The translations under genes were made by a program, and so were the position numbers. Positions 1-9,029 of a DNA stretch of 64,000 nucleotides are shown piece by piece (positions within the stretch are counted from its first letter, which is position 1; every line of letters starts with the position of its first letter). This DNA is from Corynebacterium sp. KPL1814. Lineage in GTDB: Bacteria; Actinomycetota; Actinomycetes; Mycobacteriales; Mycobacteriaceae. The stretch covers positions 193,192 through 257,191 of the forward strand of contig NZ_KI515778.1 of the NCBI RefSeq assembly GCF_000478175.1. Direction: 5' to 3'. The notes beneath the pieces are model-generated. The model was not told the DNA's origin, searched no databases, and was given only the letters and a program-made list of their open reading frames with translations.

Positions 1-1091
1 GGCGTGCCCCAAGACTTGGCCGTTCCCTGCACGAAACGCCCGATCCACAGGTAGGCGTGGCCATCCGGCATGGCGGCGACCTGCCGGGTAATCCGGTTCG
101 GGGTTTCAAAGGCGCGGTGGACTACCCACAGGGGGCAGGATCCGCCAGAGCGCGCGAAGTGAAAGGCGGTAGAGGACTGCCGCTTGGAAATATTGCCCGC
201 GCGGTCGGTGCGGATGAAGGAAAAGGGCACGCCCTTAAGCCCTGGGCGCTGGAGCGTGGCAAGGCGCTGCGCGGTTGTTTCAAACCCAGTCCCAAAGTAG
301 TTGCACAGCAGGTCGATATCGTAGCGGGTATCTTCTGCCATCGTGAGAAAGCGCTGGTAGGGCATGGTGACAGCCGCCGCGAAGTACTGCGCAAGGCCCA
401 GGGTGGCTAAGTCTTGGGATTCGCCTTCGGGCAGTTCAGATACGAGGTTGTCACAGATATCGCCGTAGGCCAGCAGGCAGTATTGCAGGGCCATTTCAAA
501 GACCAATTGCGCCTCAGATAACCCATCGCGCAGCGAGAGCTCGCGCGTATCTGGGTCGAAGCTGCGCCGAGGGCCGGGACGGGAAAAGCGCACCGTAACC
601 CCCAGATCCTCATGCATGCGGGAGGCGAGCCGGCCGCGGCGCAGGACGCGATCGCCCAACTGGCCAGCGAGTTCTTCTGCGAGCACATCGAGCTCGTGGA
701 TGTAATTATGCGCGTCATAAAAGAAATCCCGCACCACTTCAAAGGGGGAGGGGTCCGCAGCGGGCGCGCGGGAAGCAACATCAACAAACCGCGGCATCAA
801 CTCGGGAAAGCGAGAGGCGAGATCCGAGAGCGTTTCTTCAGAGGCATCGGGGAAGATGTGGCGGAGCTCGGTAATCGTATGGATATCGCGGTCTTCGGCG
901 AAGTAGCTGGGATCCACGGTAAAGCGCTGGGCTAGCTGCATTAACACGGTGACGGTCAGCGGGCGCTGGTCGTTTTCTAGCTGGTTGAGGTAGCTCGTGG
1001 ATAACCCCAACTTCTTCGCCATCGCCACCTGGGTGAGCCCGCGCTGCTTGCGCAAAGCGTGAATCCGTGCCCCCGCATAGTGCTTGGTCAT
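1..1091 (-). CDS. prpR: PrpR/RamB-type short-chain fatty acyl regulator (3' end cut off)
   Basis: Transcription factor of the RamB/PrpR family, which senses short-chain acyl-CoA or methylcitrate status. The start is an ATG whose complement lies at 1089-1091; the frame stays open to the window edge, so the C-terminus is missing. Residues about 8-60 form an XRE helix-turn-helix (ALRKQRGLTQVAMAKKLGLS, then SYLNQLENDQRPLT). The middle is the IrrE/ImmA-like and ScfR (DUF2083) type region, with visible stretches such as FDPDTRELSLRDGLS and AQYFAAAVTMPYQRF. It is divergent from prpDBC with a 165-base spacer, the usual place for the regulator of the methylcitrate operon. Identity as PrpR rather than RamB rests on this neighbourhood; both belong to one family. 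Confidence 0.85.
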   Translation of the reverse strand, partial: MTKHYAGARIHALRKQRGLTQVAMAKKLGLSTSYLNQLENDQRPLTVTVLMQLAQRFTVDPSYFAEDRDIHTITELRHIFPDASEETLSDLASRFPELMPRFVDVASRAPAADPSPFEVVRDFFYDAHNYIHELDVLAEELAGQLGDRVLRRGRLASRMHEDLGVTVRFSRPGPRRSFDPDTRELSLRDGLSEAQLVFEMALQYCLLAYGDICDNLVSELPEGESQDLATLGLAQYFAAAVTMPYQRFLTMAEDTRYDIDLLCNYFGTGFETTAQRLATLQRPGLKGVPFSFIRTDRAGNISKRQSSTAFHFARSGGSCPLWVVHRAFETPNRITRQVAAMPDGHAYLWIGRFVQGTAKSWGT

Positions 1092-1123
1092 GCGTCCCCG
1101 TCCTTCCTTTAAGTCCCCTGCGC

Positions 1124-1154
1124 TGTGAAAATCACAAGTTTTGCAGATTTCACA
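1124..1154. promoter_or_regulatory. Candidate operator in the prpR-prpD spacer
   Basis: A perfect 7-bp inverted repeat, TGTGAAA at 1124-1130 and TTTCACA at 1148-1154, brackets AAGTTTTGCAGA (1136-1147), which resembles the TTTGCA-type site of RamB/PrpR proteins. A second small palindrome, TGTGA-AAA-TCACA, spans 1124-1136. The position between divergent regulator and operon favours an operator for PrpR; binding is inferred. Confidence 0.5.
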
Positions 1155-1256
1155 AAAGAAGTCCGCTAATTTCCACAAACATTACCTATAGCGTGCACCA
1201 CATGCAAGCATTTACTGTGATGTGCAACGCATTCTTGATGAAGGAGGACGTAACTA

Positions 1257-2768
1257 GTGAAAAACCATGAGGTACGCACTCATAAATCCGCCGAGGACTT
1301 CCCCTACGAGGAGCACTTGGCGTACAAGGTGGCCGAGGTGGCTGCGGACCCCGTAGAGGTTCCGGAAGAAACCACCGAGATGATCATCAACCGCATCATC
1401 GATAACGCCGCCGTAGCTATGGCCTCCGTCGCCCGTGGCCCCGTCACATCCGCGCGAGTTATGGCAGAAGCCCATCCGGTGGACAAGGGTGGTTCCACCA
1501 TCTTTGGCATCGATGGCACCTATTCCGCGGAGTGGGCCGCACTGGCCAATGGCACCGCGGTCCGCGAGTTGGACTATCACGACACCTTCCTCGCCGCCGA
1601 ATATTCCCACCCCGGCGATAATATTCCGCCGCTTCTTGCCGCAGCGCAGCACAAGGGGCTGAGCGGCCGCGACCTTATCCGCGGCATTGCAACCGGCTAT
1701 GAAATCCAGGTCAACCTGGTCAAAGGCATGTGCCTGCACGAGCACAAGATCGACCACGTGGCGCACTTGGGGCCATCGGTAGCCGCAGGGCTTGGCACCA
1801 TGTTGGGCCTGGATAGGGACACGATTTACCAGGCCGTCGGCCAGGCGCTGCACACCACCACGGCAACCCGCCAGTCCCGCAAGGGCCTGATTTCTTCGTG
1901 GAAGGCTTACGCGCCAGCCTTCGCCGGCAAGATGGCCATCGAGGCCGTCGACCGCACCATGCGCGGCGAGGGCGCCCCGGCACCGATCTGGGAGGGCGAG
2001 GACGGGTTCATCGCCTGGATGCTGCATTCACCAGAGCGCACCTACACCGTGCCCCTGCCAGAAAACGGGGAGGCCAAGACCGCCATCCTGGATACCTACA
2101 CCAAGGAACACTCCGCGGAATACCAGGCGCAGGCTCCCATCGACATGGCCTTTGCGCTGAAAAAGACGCTGGAGGATAAGGGCCTGAAGACGGCGGATAT
2201 CGAGTCCATCGTGCTGCACACCTCCCATCACACCCATTACGTCATCGGCACCGGCGCGAACGATCCGCAGAAGATGGATCCTTCCGCCTCCCGCGAAACC
2301 CTGGACCACTCTGTGATGTACATCTTCGCGGTCGCGCTAGAAGATGGCGTCTGGGACCACGAAACCTCCTATTCCCCTGAGCGCTCCAACCGCCCGGAGA
2401 CCATCGAGCTGTGGCAGAAGATCTCCACCGTTGAGGATCCCGAGTGGACGCGCCGCTATCACTCCAACGACCTTGAGGAAAAAGCCTTCGGCGGCAAGGC
2501 CGTTATCACCTTCAAGGACGGCACCGTCATCGAAGACGAGCGCGCCGTAGCTGACGCCCACCCGCTGGGCGCCCGCCCCTTCGCCCGCGAGCAGTACATT
2601 GCCAAGTTCAAAAAGCTTGCCGATGGCGTCGTCGACGAGGCCGAGCAAGAGCGCTTCCTCACCGCCGTGCAAGACCTAGAAAACCTCACCGATCTAACCG
2701 AACTCAACGTGCGGGTCAGCGATGAGCACCTTGCCACCGCGCCCGAGAAACCGGAGGGAATCTTCTAA
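1257..2768 (+). CDS. prpD: 2-methylcitrate dehydratase PrpD
   Basis: Dehydrates 2-methylcitrate to 2-methyl-cis-aconitate in propionyl-CoA breakdown (cytosol). At 503 aa it is full length for the MmgE/PrpD family. Typical PrpD stretches are [20 protein letters not shown] (about residues 98-117) and [20 protein letters not shown] near residue 205. The start is GTG, set by a strong AAGGAGG at 1241-1247. It is the first gene of prpDBC; its stop overlaps the next start by one base (TAATG), implying translational coupling. Regulation is expected from the PrpR-type protein encoded divergently. Confidence 0.96.
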   Translation: MKNHEVRTHKSAEDFPYEEHLAYKVAEVAADPVEVPEETTEMIINRIIDNAAVAMASVARGPVTSARVMAEAHPVDKGGSTIFGIDGTYSAEWAALANGTAVRELDYHDTFLAAEYSHPGDNIPPLLAAAQHKGLSGRDLIRGIATGYEIQVNLVKGMCLHEHKIDHVAHLGPSVAAGLGTMLGLDRDTIYQAVGQALHTTTATRQSRKGLISSWKAYAPAFAGKMAIEAVDRTMRGEGAPAPIWEGEDGFIAWMLHSPERTYTVPLPENGEAKTAILDTYTKEHSAEYQAQAPIDMAFALKKTLEDKGLKTADIESIVLHTSHHTHYVIGTGANDPQKMDPSASRETLDHSVMYIFAVALEDGVWDHETSYSPERSNRPETIELWQKISTVEDPEWTRRYHSNDLEEKAFGGKAVITFKDGTVIEDERAVADAHPLGARPFAREQYIAKFKKLADGVVDEAEQERFLTAVQDLENLTDLTELNVRVSDEHLATAPEKPEGIF

Positions 2769-3700
2769 TGGCTGGACTATTTGGTTCTACAATCAGCAAC
2801 GCAGAAAAGCGCGCGAATTTCCGCAAATCCATCGAATCCGGATCGATCACCACGCTGCCGGGCGCGTTTAACCCGCTGACCGCCCGCCTTATCCAGGACA
2901 TCGGCGGCTTCGACGGCGTCTACGTATCCGGCGCGGTGCTGGCCAATGATTTGGGCCTGCCCGATATCGGCCTGACCACCTTGACCGAGGTAGCCCAGCG
3001 CGCCGGGCAGATTGCGCGCGCTACGGACTTGCCCGTGCTTGTCGATGCCGATACCGGCTTCGGCGAACCTATGTCCGCCGCCCGCACCGTCGCCGCCCTC
3101 GAAGATGCCGGGCTGGCCGGCTGCCACCTGGAGGATCAGGTCAACCCGAAGCGCTGCGGGCACCTCGACGGCAAGGAGGTGGTGGACAAGGAGGTCATGG
3201 TCCGCCGCATCAGCGCGGCCGTCAACGAGCGCCGCGATCCTAATTTCATCATCTGCGCCCGTACCGATGCTGCCGGCGTCAATGGCATCGATGACGCCAT
3301 CGACCGTGCCAAGGCCTATGCCGAAGCCGGCGCGGACCTCATTTTTACTGAGGCGCTGTATTCCCCCGCGGACTTTGAAAAGTTCCGCGCCGCCGTGGAT
3401 ACGCCGCTTTTGGCGAATATGACGGAGTTTGGCAAGACCGAGCTGCAATCAGCGAAGACCCTCGACGGCTTGGGATACAACGCCGTGATCTGGCCGGTTT
3501 CCAGCTTCCGCGTGGCCATGGGCGCTACCGAAGAATTCCTGCGCGACTTGCAAGATACCGGCATCCAGACCGAATGGTTAGAGCGCATGCAGCACCGCTC
3601 CCGCCTGTACGAGCTGGTCCGCTACCAAGAATACAACGAGTTCGACCAGTCCGTATTCACCTATTCCAAAGACAATTATCAACCCACTTTTGAAAGCTAA
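2768..3700 (+). CDS. prpB: 2-methylisocitrate lyase PrpB
   Basis: Cleaves 2-methylisocitrate to pyruvate and succinate. The 310-aa protein belongs to the isocitrate lyase/PEP mutase TIM-barrel family. It shows the lyase signature NPKRCGHLDGKEVV (KRCGH is the methylisocitrate lyase form of the catalytic loop), VDADTGFGEP for Mg binding, and FIICARTDA. The ATG shares its A with the prpD stop and is followed 13 bases after its own stop by the prpC start, so the three genes form one transcript. Confidence 0.97.
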   Translation: MAGLFGSTISNAEKRANFRKSIESGSITTLPGAFNPLTARLIQDIGGFDGVYVSGAVLANDLGLPDIGLTTLTEVAQRAGQIARATDLPVLVDADTGFGEPMSAARTVAALEDAGLAGCHLEDQVNPKRCGHLDGKEVVDKEVMVRRISAAVNERRDPNFIICARTDAAGVNGIDDAIDRAKAYAEAGADLIFTEALYSPADFEKFRAAVDTPLLANMTEFGKTELQSAKTLDGLGYNAVIWPVSSFRVAMGATEEFLRDLQDTGIQTEWLERMQHRSRLYELVRYQEYNEFDQSVFTYSKDNYQPTFES

Positions 3701-3713
3701 GGAGCCAGTGACC

Positions 3714-4874
3714 ATGTCCGATAAGAAAAACGAAACCCCAGAAATCCGCAAGGGCCTTTACGGCGTCGTCGTTGATGAAACTGCCGTTTCCAAGGTTGTT
3801 CCTGAGACCAACTCCTTGACCTACCGCGGCTACCCGGTGCAAGAACTCGCCCGCTACTGTTCCTTCGAAGAGGTTGCGTACCTCTTGTGGAATGGCAAGC
3901 TGCCGGGCCAAGAATCCCTCATCCGTTTCTCCGCGCGTGAAAAGGCATTGCGTCACCTGGACCGCCATCTCATTGACCTCATCATGTCCATGCCGCAAAG
4001 CTGCCACCCCATGGACGTGCTGCGCACGGCGATTTCCTTCATTGGCGCTCAGGATGCGGAGGAATACACCAGGGACTCCGAGCACGTCCGCCGTACCGCG
4101 CTCGAACTCATGGCGAAGATCCCCACCATCATCGCGCTCGACATCCGTCGCCGCCGCGGTGAAGGCTACATTGAGCCTTCCCGCAAGAAGGGCTTTGCTG
4201 AAAACTTCCTGTGGATGGTCTTCGGCGACGAAGAAGGCTCCCCTGCGCTAAACCGCGCCGATATCGAGGCCTTTGATAAGTCCCTCATCCTTTACGCCGA
4301 GCACTCCTTCAATGCCTCCACCTTCTCGGCACGCGTGGTTACCTCTACGATGTCTGATACCTACTCCGCCATCGTCGCCGCCATTGGTGCGCTCAAGGGA
4401 CCACTGCACGGTGGTGCTAACGAAGCAGTCATGAAGAACTTCCTCGAGGTAGACGATCCTGCCAAGGCAGAGGAGTGGACCAAGAACAAGCTGGCCAATA
4501 AGGACCTGGTCATGGGCTTTGGTCACCGCGTGTACAAGAACGGTGACTCCCGCGTTCCCACTATGGAGGCCGCCTTCAAGGAGCTGGCCGAGCAGCACGA
4601 CCAGACCAAGTGGATCGAGATGTACGACATCATGGCCAAGACCATGGAGGAAAACACCTCGATCAAGATCAAGCCGAACCTAGACTTCCCGGCCGGCCCT
4701 GCCTACCACATCCTCGGGTTCGATATTCAGTTCTTCACCCCGATCTTCGTCATGGCCCGCATCACCGGCTGGACCGCGCACATCGTGGAACAAAACGAGA
4801 ACAACTCGCTGATTCGCCCGCTGTCCGCCTACGCCGGCGAAGACCAGCGCTCCGTTCCGCCGAAGTCCTTCTAA
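3714..4874 (+). CDS. prpC: 2-methylcitrate synthase PrpC
   Basis: Condenses propionyl-CoA with oxaloacetate to 2-methylcitrate, the entry step of the cycle. The protein is a citrate synthase fold of 386 aa from ATG 3714. That start is preferred over an upstream ATG inside prpB because AAGGAG lies at 3699-3704, 9 bases away; GTG 3708, in frame, is an alternative. Catalytic residues are visible: LHGGANEAV (His), MGFGHRVYKNGDSR (His and Arg) and LDFPAGPAY (Asp). A hairpin terminator follows at 4941-4966. Confidence 0.96.
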   Translation: MSDKKNETPEIRKGLYGVVVDETAVSKVVPETNSLTYRGYPVQELARYCSFEEVAYLLWNGKLPGQESLIRFSAREKALRHLDRHLIDLIMSMPQSCHPMDVLRTAISFIGAQDAEEYTRDSEHVRRTALELMAKIPTIIALDIRRRRGEGYIEPSRKKGFAENFLWMVFGDEEGSPALNRADIEAFDKSLILYAEHSFNASTFSARVVTSTMSDTYSAIVAAIGALKGPLHGGANEAVMKNFLEVDDPAKAEEWTKNKLANKDLVMGFGHRVYKNGDSRVPTMEAAFKELAEQHDQTKWIEMYDIMAKTMEENTSIKIKPNLDFPAGPAYHILGFDIQFFTPIFVMARITGWTAHIVEQNENNSLIRPLSAYAGEDQRSVPPKSF

Positions 4875-4940
4875 TCGCTCGGCCCCGCGCGCTTGCGGCC
4901 CGCGGTGGGCCGTTGAGTAGGCCGTTAAGTGGACCGCATT

Positions 4941-4969
4941 TGCTCCCCACGTTCGCGTGGGGAGCATTT
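4941..4969 (+). terminator. prpDBC terminator hairpin
   Basis: A perfect 11-bp stem, TGCTCCCCACG with CGTGGGGAGCA, closed by a TTCG tetraloop and followed by TTTG. It lies 67 bases after the prpC stop and fits an intrinsic terminator with a weak T-tract. Confidence 0.75.
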
Positions 4970-5094
4970 GTGCATCCTGCTGCGTTAAATGTGTATCCAT
5001 CGGCGTTAAATGTGCATCCTCCTACGATATAACTGAGCAAACCGCGCCCTCAGATGTTGCATTTTCGCCTCAGGTATTGCAGAGGAGGATGCAC
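4970..5094 (-). repeat. Dispersed repeat family A, copy 1
   Basis: The core spans 5012-5094, bounded by perfect inverted ends GTGCATCCTCC (5012-5022) and GGAGGATGCAC (5084-5094). Read on the minus strand it contains the family core GTTTGCTCAGTTAT. The outer side carries two more degenerate 21-bp tandem units (4970-4990 and 4991-5011), each beginning GTGCATCC or GTGTATCC and ending GCGTTAAAT. Related copies lie near 30141, 45257 and 56818. Confidence 0.75.
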
Positions 5095-5299
5095 ATGTAG
5101 CGGCTGCGGTACCGACTGCTGCGGCGGTTGTGGATTCGGCGGTGGCTGTGGCCACGACTGCGACTGCGGCGGCTGTTGTTGCAACTGCGGCTGCGAAAAA
5201 TTTGCCGGATGGAAATTTGCAGACTTTGCAGAATTGTTAGGCCTGTTATTACTGGTTGACTGGCAGAAATTGCCCGTGTGGCGTTTAAGTTGCAGGTGA
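5054..5299 (+). CDS. Possible small Cys/Gly-rich protein (doubtful)
   Basis: An 81-aa open frame whose residues about 13-48 are almost entirely Cys and Gly with some Asp and His (for example CCGGCGFGGGCGHDCDCGG), reading like a metallothionein or zinc-ribbon-like peptide. This is followed by a non-repetitive tail, EKFAGWKFADFAELLGLLL. Its start would lie inside repeat A copy 1 and has no Shine-Dalgarno sequence; no better in-frame start is seen. It may therefore be chance coding over GGC/TGC-rich DNA in the 548-base prpC-pyc gap. Confidence 0.25.
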   Translation: MLHFRLRYCRGGCTCSGCGTDCCGGCGFGGGCGHDCDCGGCCCNCGCEKFAGWKFADFAELLGLLLLVDWQKLPVWRLSCR

Positions 5300-5422
5300 G
5301 TGTAGAAAATTCCGTTTTAAAAAAGGGATGATAAAAACTAACCTTATCTCTAAACTGAGAGACGGATCACCCCAGTGGGGACGTTGCAACGCAGCGTCTT
5401 CCAAGTTGAAAGGAACACCCAA

Positions 5423-8400
5423 GTGGCCAATTCCGCCCTTCCATCGTTCGACAAGATTTTGGTAGCCAACCGCGGTGAAATCGCCGTGCGTGCCTTCCGC
5501 GCTGCCTTTGAAACGGGGGCGAAGACCGTCGCCGTCTATCCTCGTGAAGATCGCAACTCCTTCCACCGCGCCTTTGCGGATGAGGCAGTGCGCATTGGTG
5601 ACGAGGGACAGCCCGTCAAGGCATACCTCGATATCGAGGAAATCATCCGCGCTGCCAAGAAGTCTGAGGCGGACGCAATCTATCCGGGTTACGGCTTCTT
5701 GTCCGAGCGCGCCGATTTGGCCCGTGCCTGCGAGGATAATGGCATTAAGTTCATTGGCCCCACCCCGAGCACGCTGGATCTCACCGGTGATAAATCCGCT
5801 GCGGTTAACGCCGCGAAGGAAGCAGGGCTGCCGACGCTGCAGGACTCGGAGCCGACTACGGACATCGATAAGCTGGTGGCAGACGCCGGTGACTTCAGCT
5901 TCCCAGTCTTTGTCAAGGCCGTCTCTGGCGGTGGAGGGCGCGGTATGCGCTACGTGGAATCGGAATCTGAGCTGCGTGAACGGGCAGCAGAAGCCTCGCG
6001 CGAGGCCGAGGCGGCCTTTGGTGATGGCAGCGTGTACCTCGAGACCGCGGTGATTAATCCGCAACACATTGAGGTGCAGGTGCTCGCGGATGCCCAGGGC
6101 AATGTCATTCACCTCTTTGAACGCGATTGCTCCGTGCAGCGCCGCCACCAGAAGGTCGTAGAGATCGCTCCCGCGCCGTCGCTGGATCCGGAGCTGCGCG
6201 ATCGCATCTGCCAGGATGCCGTGAACTTCTGCGAGCACATTAACTATGAGGGCGCCGGCACGGTGGAATTCCTCGTGGACGAGCGCGGCAACCACGTCTT
6301 TATTGAGATGAACCCACGCGTGCAGGTGGAGCACACCGTGACCGAGGAGGTTACCGGTGTGGACATCGTCAAGGCGCAGATGAATATCGCCGCCGGTGCT
6401 TCCTTGGAAGACATCAACCTGTCGCAAGAAAATATCACCATTACCGGCTCCGCCCTGCAGTGCCGCATTACTACCGAAGACCCGAATAACGGCTTCCGCC
6501 CAGATACGGGTACGTTGACCGCATATCGCTCGCCGGGCGGCGCTGGTGTACGCTTGGACGGCGCTACCTCCGTGGGTGCTGAGGTATCGCCCAACTTCGA
6601 CTCCCTGTTGGTGAAGATGACCTGCCGCGGCACCACCTTCGAGCAGGCTGTGCACCGTGCTCGCCGCGCGCTGAACGAGTTCCACGTCTCCGGCGTGGCC
6701 ACCAATATCGGCTTCCTGCGCGCGTTGCTCAATGAATCTGACTTCGTCAATACCCGCGTCGATACTGGATTCATTACCGAGCACCCGGATCTGCTCAAGG
6801 CGCCACCGGCGGTAGATGAGTCCGGTCGTATCCTGGACTACATCGCGGATGTCACCGTGAATAAGCCCAATGGTGATAGGCCCACCGCGCTGCGCCCGTT
6901 TGATAAGCTGCCGGAGTTCAACACGGAAGAGCCGCTCCCGCGCGGTTCCCGCGATGATCTCCTGGAGCTAGGGCCACAGAAGTACGCGGAAAAGATTCGT
7001 GCCCAAGAACCATTGATGGTTACGGACACGACGTTCCGCGATGCCCACCAGTCCCTGCTTGCTACCCGTGTGCGCAGCACCGCCTTGGTCTCAGCGGCGG
7101 AGGCCGTGGCGCGCCTGACCCCAGACCTCTTCTCCGTGGAGGCGTGGGGCGGTGCTACCTACGATGTGGCCATGCGCTTCCTCCACGAGGACCCCTGGGT
7201 GCGCCTGGACCTGCTGCGCGAGGCCATGCCGAATCAGAACATCCAGATGCTCCTGCGCGGGCGCAATACCGTGGGCTATACCCCGTACCCGGATTCGGTC
7301 TGCCGCGCCTTCGTGCAGGAAGCGGCCAAGTCCGGTGTGGATGTCTTCCGCATTTTCGATGCGCTTAACGATGTCTCCCAGATGCGCCCGGCCATCGATG
7401 CCGTGCTCGAGACGAATACCACCGTGGCCGAGGTGGCCATGGCGTATTCCGGTGACCTTTCTTCGCCGAAGGAAGACCTCTACACCTTGGATTACTACTT
7501 GAAGCTCGCCGAGCAGATCGTAGAATCCGGCGCGCACATCTTGGCCGTTAAGGACATGGCGGGCCTATTGCGTCCAGAGGCCGCGCACACCCTGGTGACC
7601 GCGCTGCGCAAGGAATTCGACCTGCCGGTCCACGTCCACACGCACGATACTGCCGGTGGCCAGATCGCTACCTACTTCGCGGCGGCGCGCGCCGGTGCCG
7701 ATATTGTCGATGGCGCCTCGGCGCCGCTGGCCGGCACCACGTCTCAGCCTTCGCTCTCCGCGCTCATCGCCGCGTTCTCCAACTCCAAGCGCGATACTGG
7801 AATCGACCTGCAAGCGGTCTCGGACTTGGAGCCGTACTGGGAGGCCGTGCGCCAGCTGTACGCCCCGTTTGAAAACGGCATTCCTGGCCCGACCGGCCGC
7901 GTGTACAAGCACGAGATTCCGGGTGGTCAGCTGTCGAACCTGCGCGCGCAGGCAGTGGCTTTGGGCCTCGCGGATCGCTTCGAGGTCATCGAGGATAACT
8001 ACGCCGCCGTCAACGAGATGCTGGGTCGCCCCACAAAGGTCACCCCGTCCTCCAAGGTGGTGGGTGACCTGGCGCTCCACCTCGTTGGTACCGGTGTTTC
8101 TCCGGAAGACTTCGCAGCCAACCCGACGAAGTACGATATCCCGGCTTCCGTGGATCAATTCCTCCGCGGCCAGCTGGGCACCCCTCCGGGTGGCTGGCCG
8201 GAGCTGCGCGATAAGGTCCTCGATGGCCGCACCGAAACCGGTGCGCAGATTACCGATGTCCCGGCAGAAGAGCAGCCGCACCTAGAATCGGACAACTCGG
8301 ATGAGCGCCGCGCGAGCCTGAACCGCCTGCTTTTCCCCAAGCAGTTCGAGGAATTCAATGAGTTCCGCCGCAAGTACGGCAATACCGAGGCACTGACGGA

Positions 8401-8854
8401 TACGACCTTCTTCTACGGCCTGACCGAAGGTGAAGAAAAGGTGGTGCACTTCTTCCCAGAAGACTCCACCGATCGCTCCGACCTTAAGCAGATCGTGGTG
8501 CGCCTCGATGCTGTGGGTGAGCCGGATGAGAAGGGCATGCGCAATGTCGTGCTCAACGTCAACGGCCAAATCCGCCCGATGAAGGTGCGCGATGAAAATG
8601 CCGAATCCACCGTGGCTACGGTGGAGAAGGCGGATCCGTCCAATGACGGCCACGTAGCGGCCCCGTTCGCCGGTGTGGTCAACCCCACGGCAGAGCCAGG
8701 CGACGAGGTCAAGGCCGGCGACCAAATCGCGGTCATCGAGGCCATGAAGATGGAAGCTTCCATTTCCGCCACCAAGGATGGCGTGGTCGAACGCGTGGCC
8801 ATTGGCCAGGCCACCAAGGTGGAAGGCGGCGACCTCATTGCCGTAATCAACTAG
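5423..8854 (+). CDS. pyc: Pyruvate carboxylase
   Basis: Biotin-dependent, ATP-driven carboxylation of pyruvate to oxaloacetate (anaplerosis). The protein is about 1143 aa from GTG 5423, chosen because GAAAGGA lies 8-9 bases upstream and the N-terminus then matches the family ([20 protein letters not shown]). Domains in order: biotin carboxylase (residues about 10-460, with VSGGGGRGMRYV and EMNPRVQVEHTVTE), carboxyltransferase (about 530-830, TDTTFRDAHQSLLATRVR with the metal site), tetramerisation region, and C-terminal biotinyl domain with the biotinylated Lys in EAMKMEAS. It is monocistronic, with a strong terminator after it. BirA (36.5 kb) would attach the biotin. Confidence 0.97.
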   Translation: MANSALPSFDKILVANRGEIAVRAFRAAFETGAKTVAVYPREDRNSFHRAFADEAVRIGDEGQPVKAYLDIEEIIRAAKKSEADAIYPGYGFLSERADLARACEDNGIKFIGPTPSTLDLTGDKSAAVNAAKEAGLPTLQDSEPTTDIDKLVADAGDFSFPVFVKAVSGGGGRGMRYVESESELRERAAEASREAEAAFGDGSVYLETAVINPQHIEVQVLADAQGNVIHLFERDCSVQRRHQKVVEIAPAPSLDPELRDRICQDAVNFCEHINYEGAGTVEFLVDERGNHVFIEMNPRVQVEHTVTEEVTGVDIVKAQMNIAAGASLEDINLSQENITITGSALQCRITTEDPNNGFRPDTGTLTAYRSPGGAGVRLDGATSVGAEVSPNFDSLLVKMTCRGTTFEQAVHRARRALNEFHVSGVATNIGFLRALLNESDFVNTRVDTGFITEHPDLLKAPPAVDESGRILDYIADVTVNKPNGDRPTALRPFDKLPEFNTEEPLPRGSRDDLLELGPQKYAEKIRAQEPLMVTDTTFRDAHQSLLATRVRSTALVSAAEAVARLTPDLFSVEAWGGATYDVAMRFLHEDPWVRLDLLREAMPNQNIQMLLRGRNTVGYTPYPDSVCRAFVQEAAKSGVDVFRIFDALNDVSQMRPAIDAVLETNTTVAEVAMAYSGDLSSPKEDLYTLDYYLKLAEQIVESGAHILAVKDMAGLLRPEAAHTLVTALRKEFDLPVHVHTHDTAGGQIATYFAAARAGADIVDGASAPLAGTTSQPSLSALIAAFSNSKRDTGIDLQAVSDLEPYWEAVRQLYAPFENGIPGPTGRVYKHEIPGGQLSNLRAQAVALGLADRFEVIEDNYAAVNEMLGRPTKVTPSSKVVGDLALHLVGTGVSPEDFAANPTKYDIPASVDQFLRGQLGTPPGGWPELRDKVLDGRTETGAQITDVPAEEQPHLESDNSDERRASLNRLLFPKQFEEFNEFRRKYGNTEALTDTTFFYGLTEGEEKVVHFFPEDSTDRSDLKQIVVRLDAVGEPDEKGMRNVVLNVNGQIRPMKVRDENAESTVATVEKADPSNDGHVAAPFAGVVNPTAEPGDEVKAGDQIAVIEAMKMEASISATKDGVVERVAIGQATKVEGGDLIAVIN

Positions 8855-8865
8855 TCTGCACACTC

Positions 8866-8912
8866 AAGCGCCCCGCTTCCCTCGATTTATCTCGAGGCAG
8901 CGGGGCGCTTTG
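8866..8912 (+). terminator. pyc terminator
   Basis: A 12-bp stem, AAGCGCCCCGCT (8866-8877) with AGCGGGGCGCTT (8899-8910), with an inner CCTCGA/TCGAGG helix. It begins 11 bases after the pyc stop; the T-tract is weak. Confidence 0.75.
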
Positions 8913-8930
8913 GTGTCTAGCTGTGCTAAA

Positions 8931-9006
8931 AATCAACGATTTCGTCCATCCAAATGACCGCAACCGTCGACGAAATCCTTGCTCTAGATGGACGAAATCG
9001 TTGATT
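8931..9006. repeat. 20-bp perfect inverted repeat
   Basis: Two perfectly complementary 20-base arms (8931-8950 and 8987-9006; core CAACGATTTCGTCCAT) enclose a 36-base loop. The element sits between the pyc terminator and the end of the convergent DUF1648 gene. Size and layout resemble repeat family B but the sequence is unrelated. Confidence 0.8.
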
Positions 9007-9029
9007 CGCGAGGATGGCGGAGGCTCGCC

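Noticed and set aside
1124..1136. TGTGAAAATCACA as a GlxR (cAMP-receptor type) site
   Set aside because: The spacer between TGTGA and TCACA is 3, not the 6 expected for GlxR.
5285..6784. 499-aa minus-strand open frame opposite pyc
   Set aside because: Shadow frame; no family resemblance, whereas pyc is certain.
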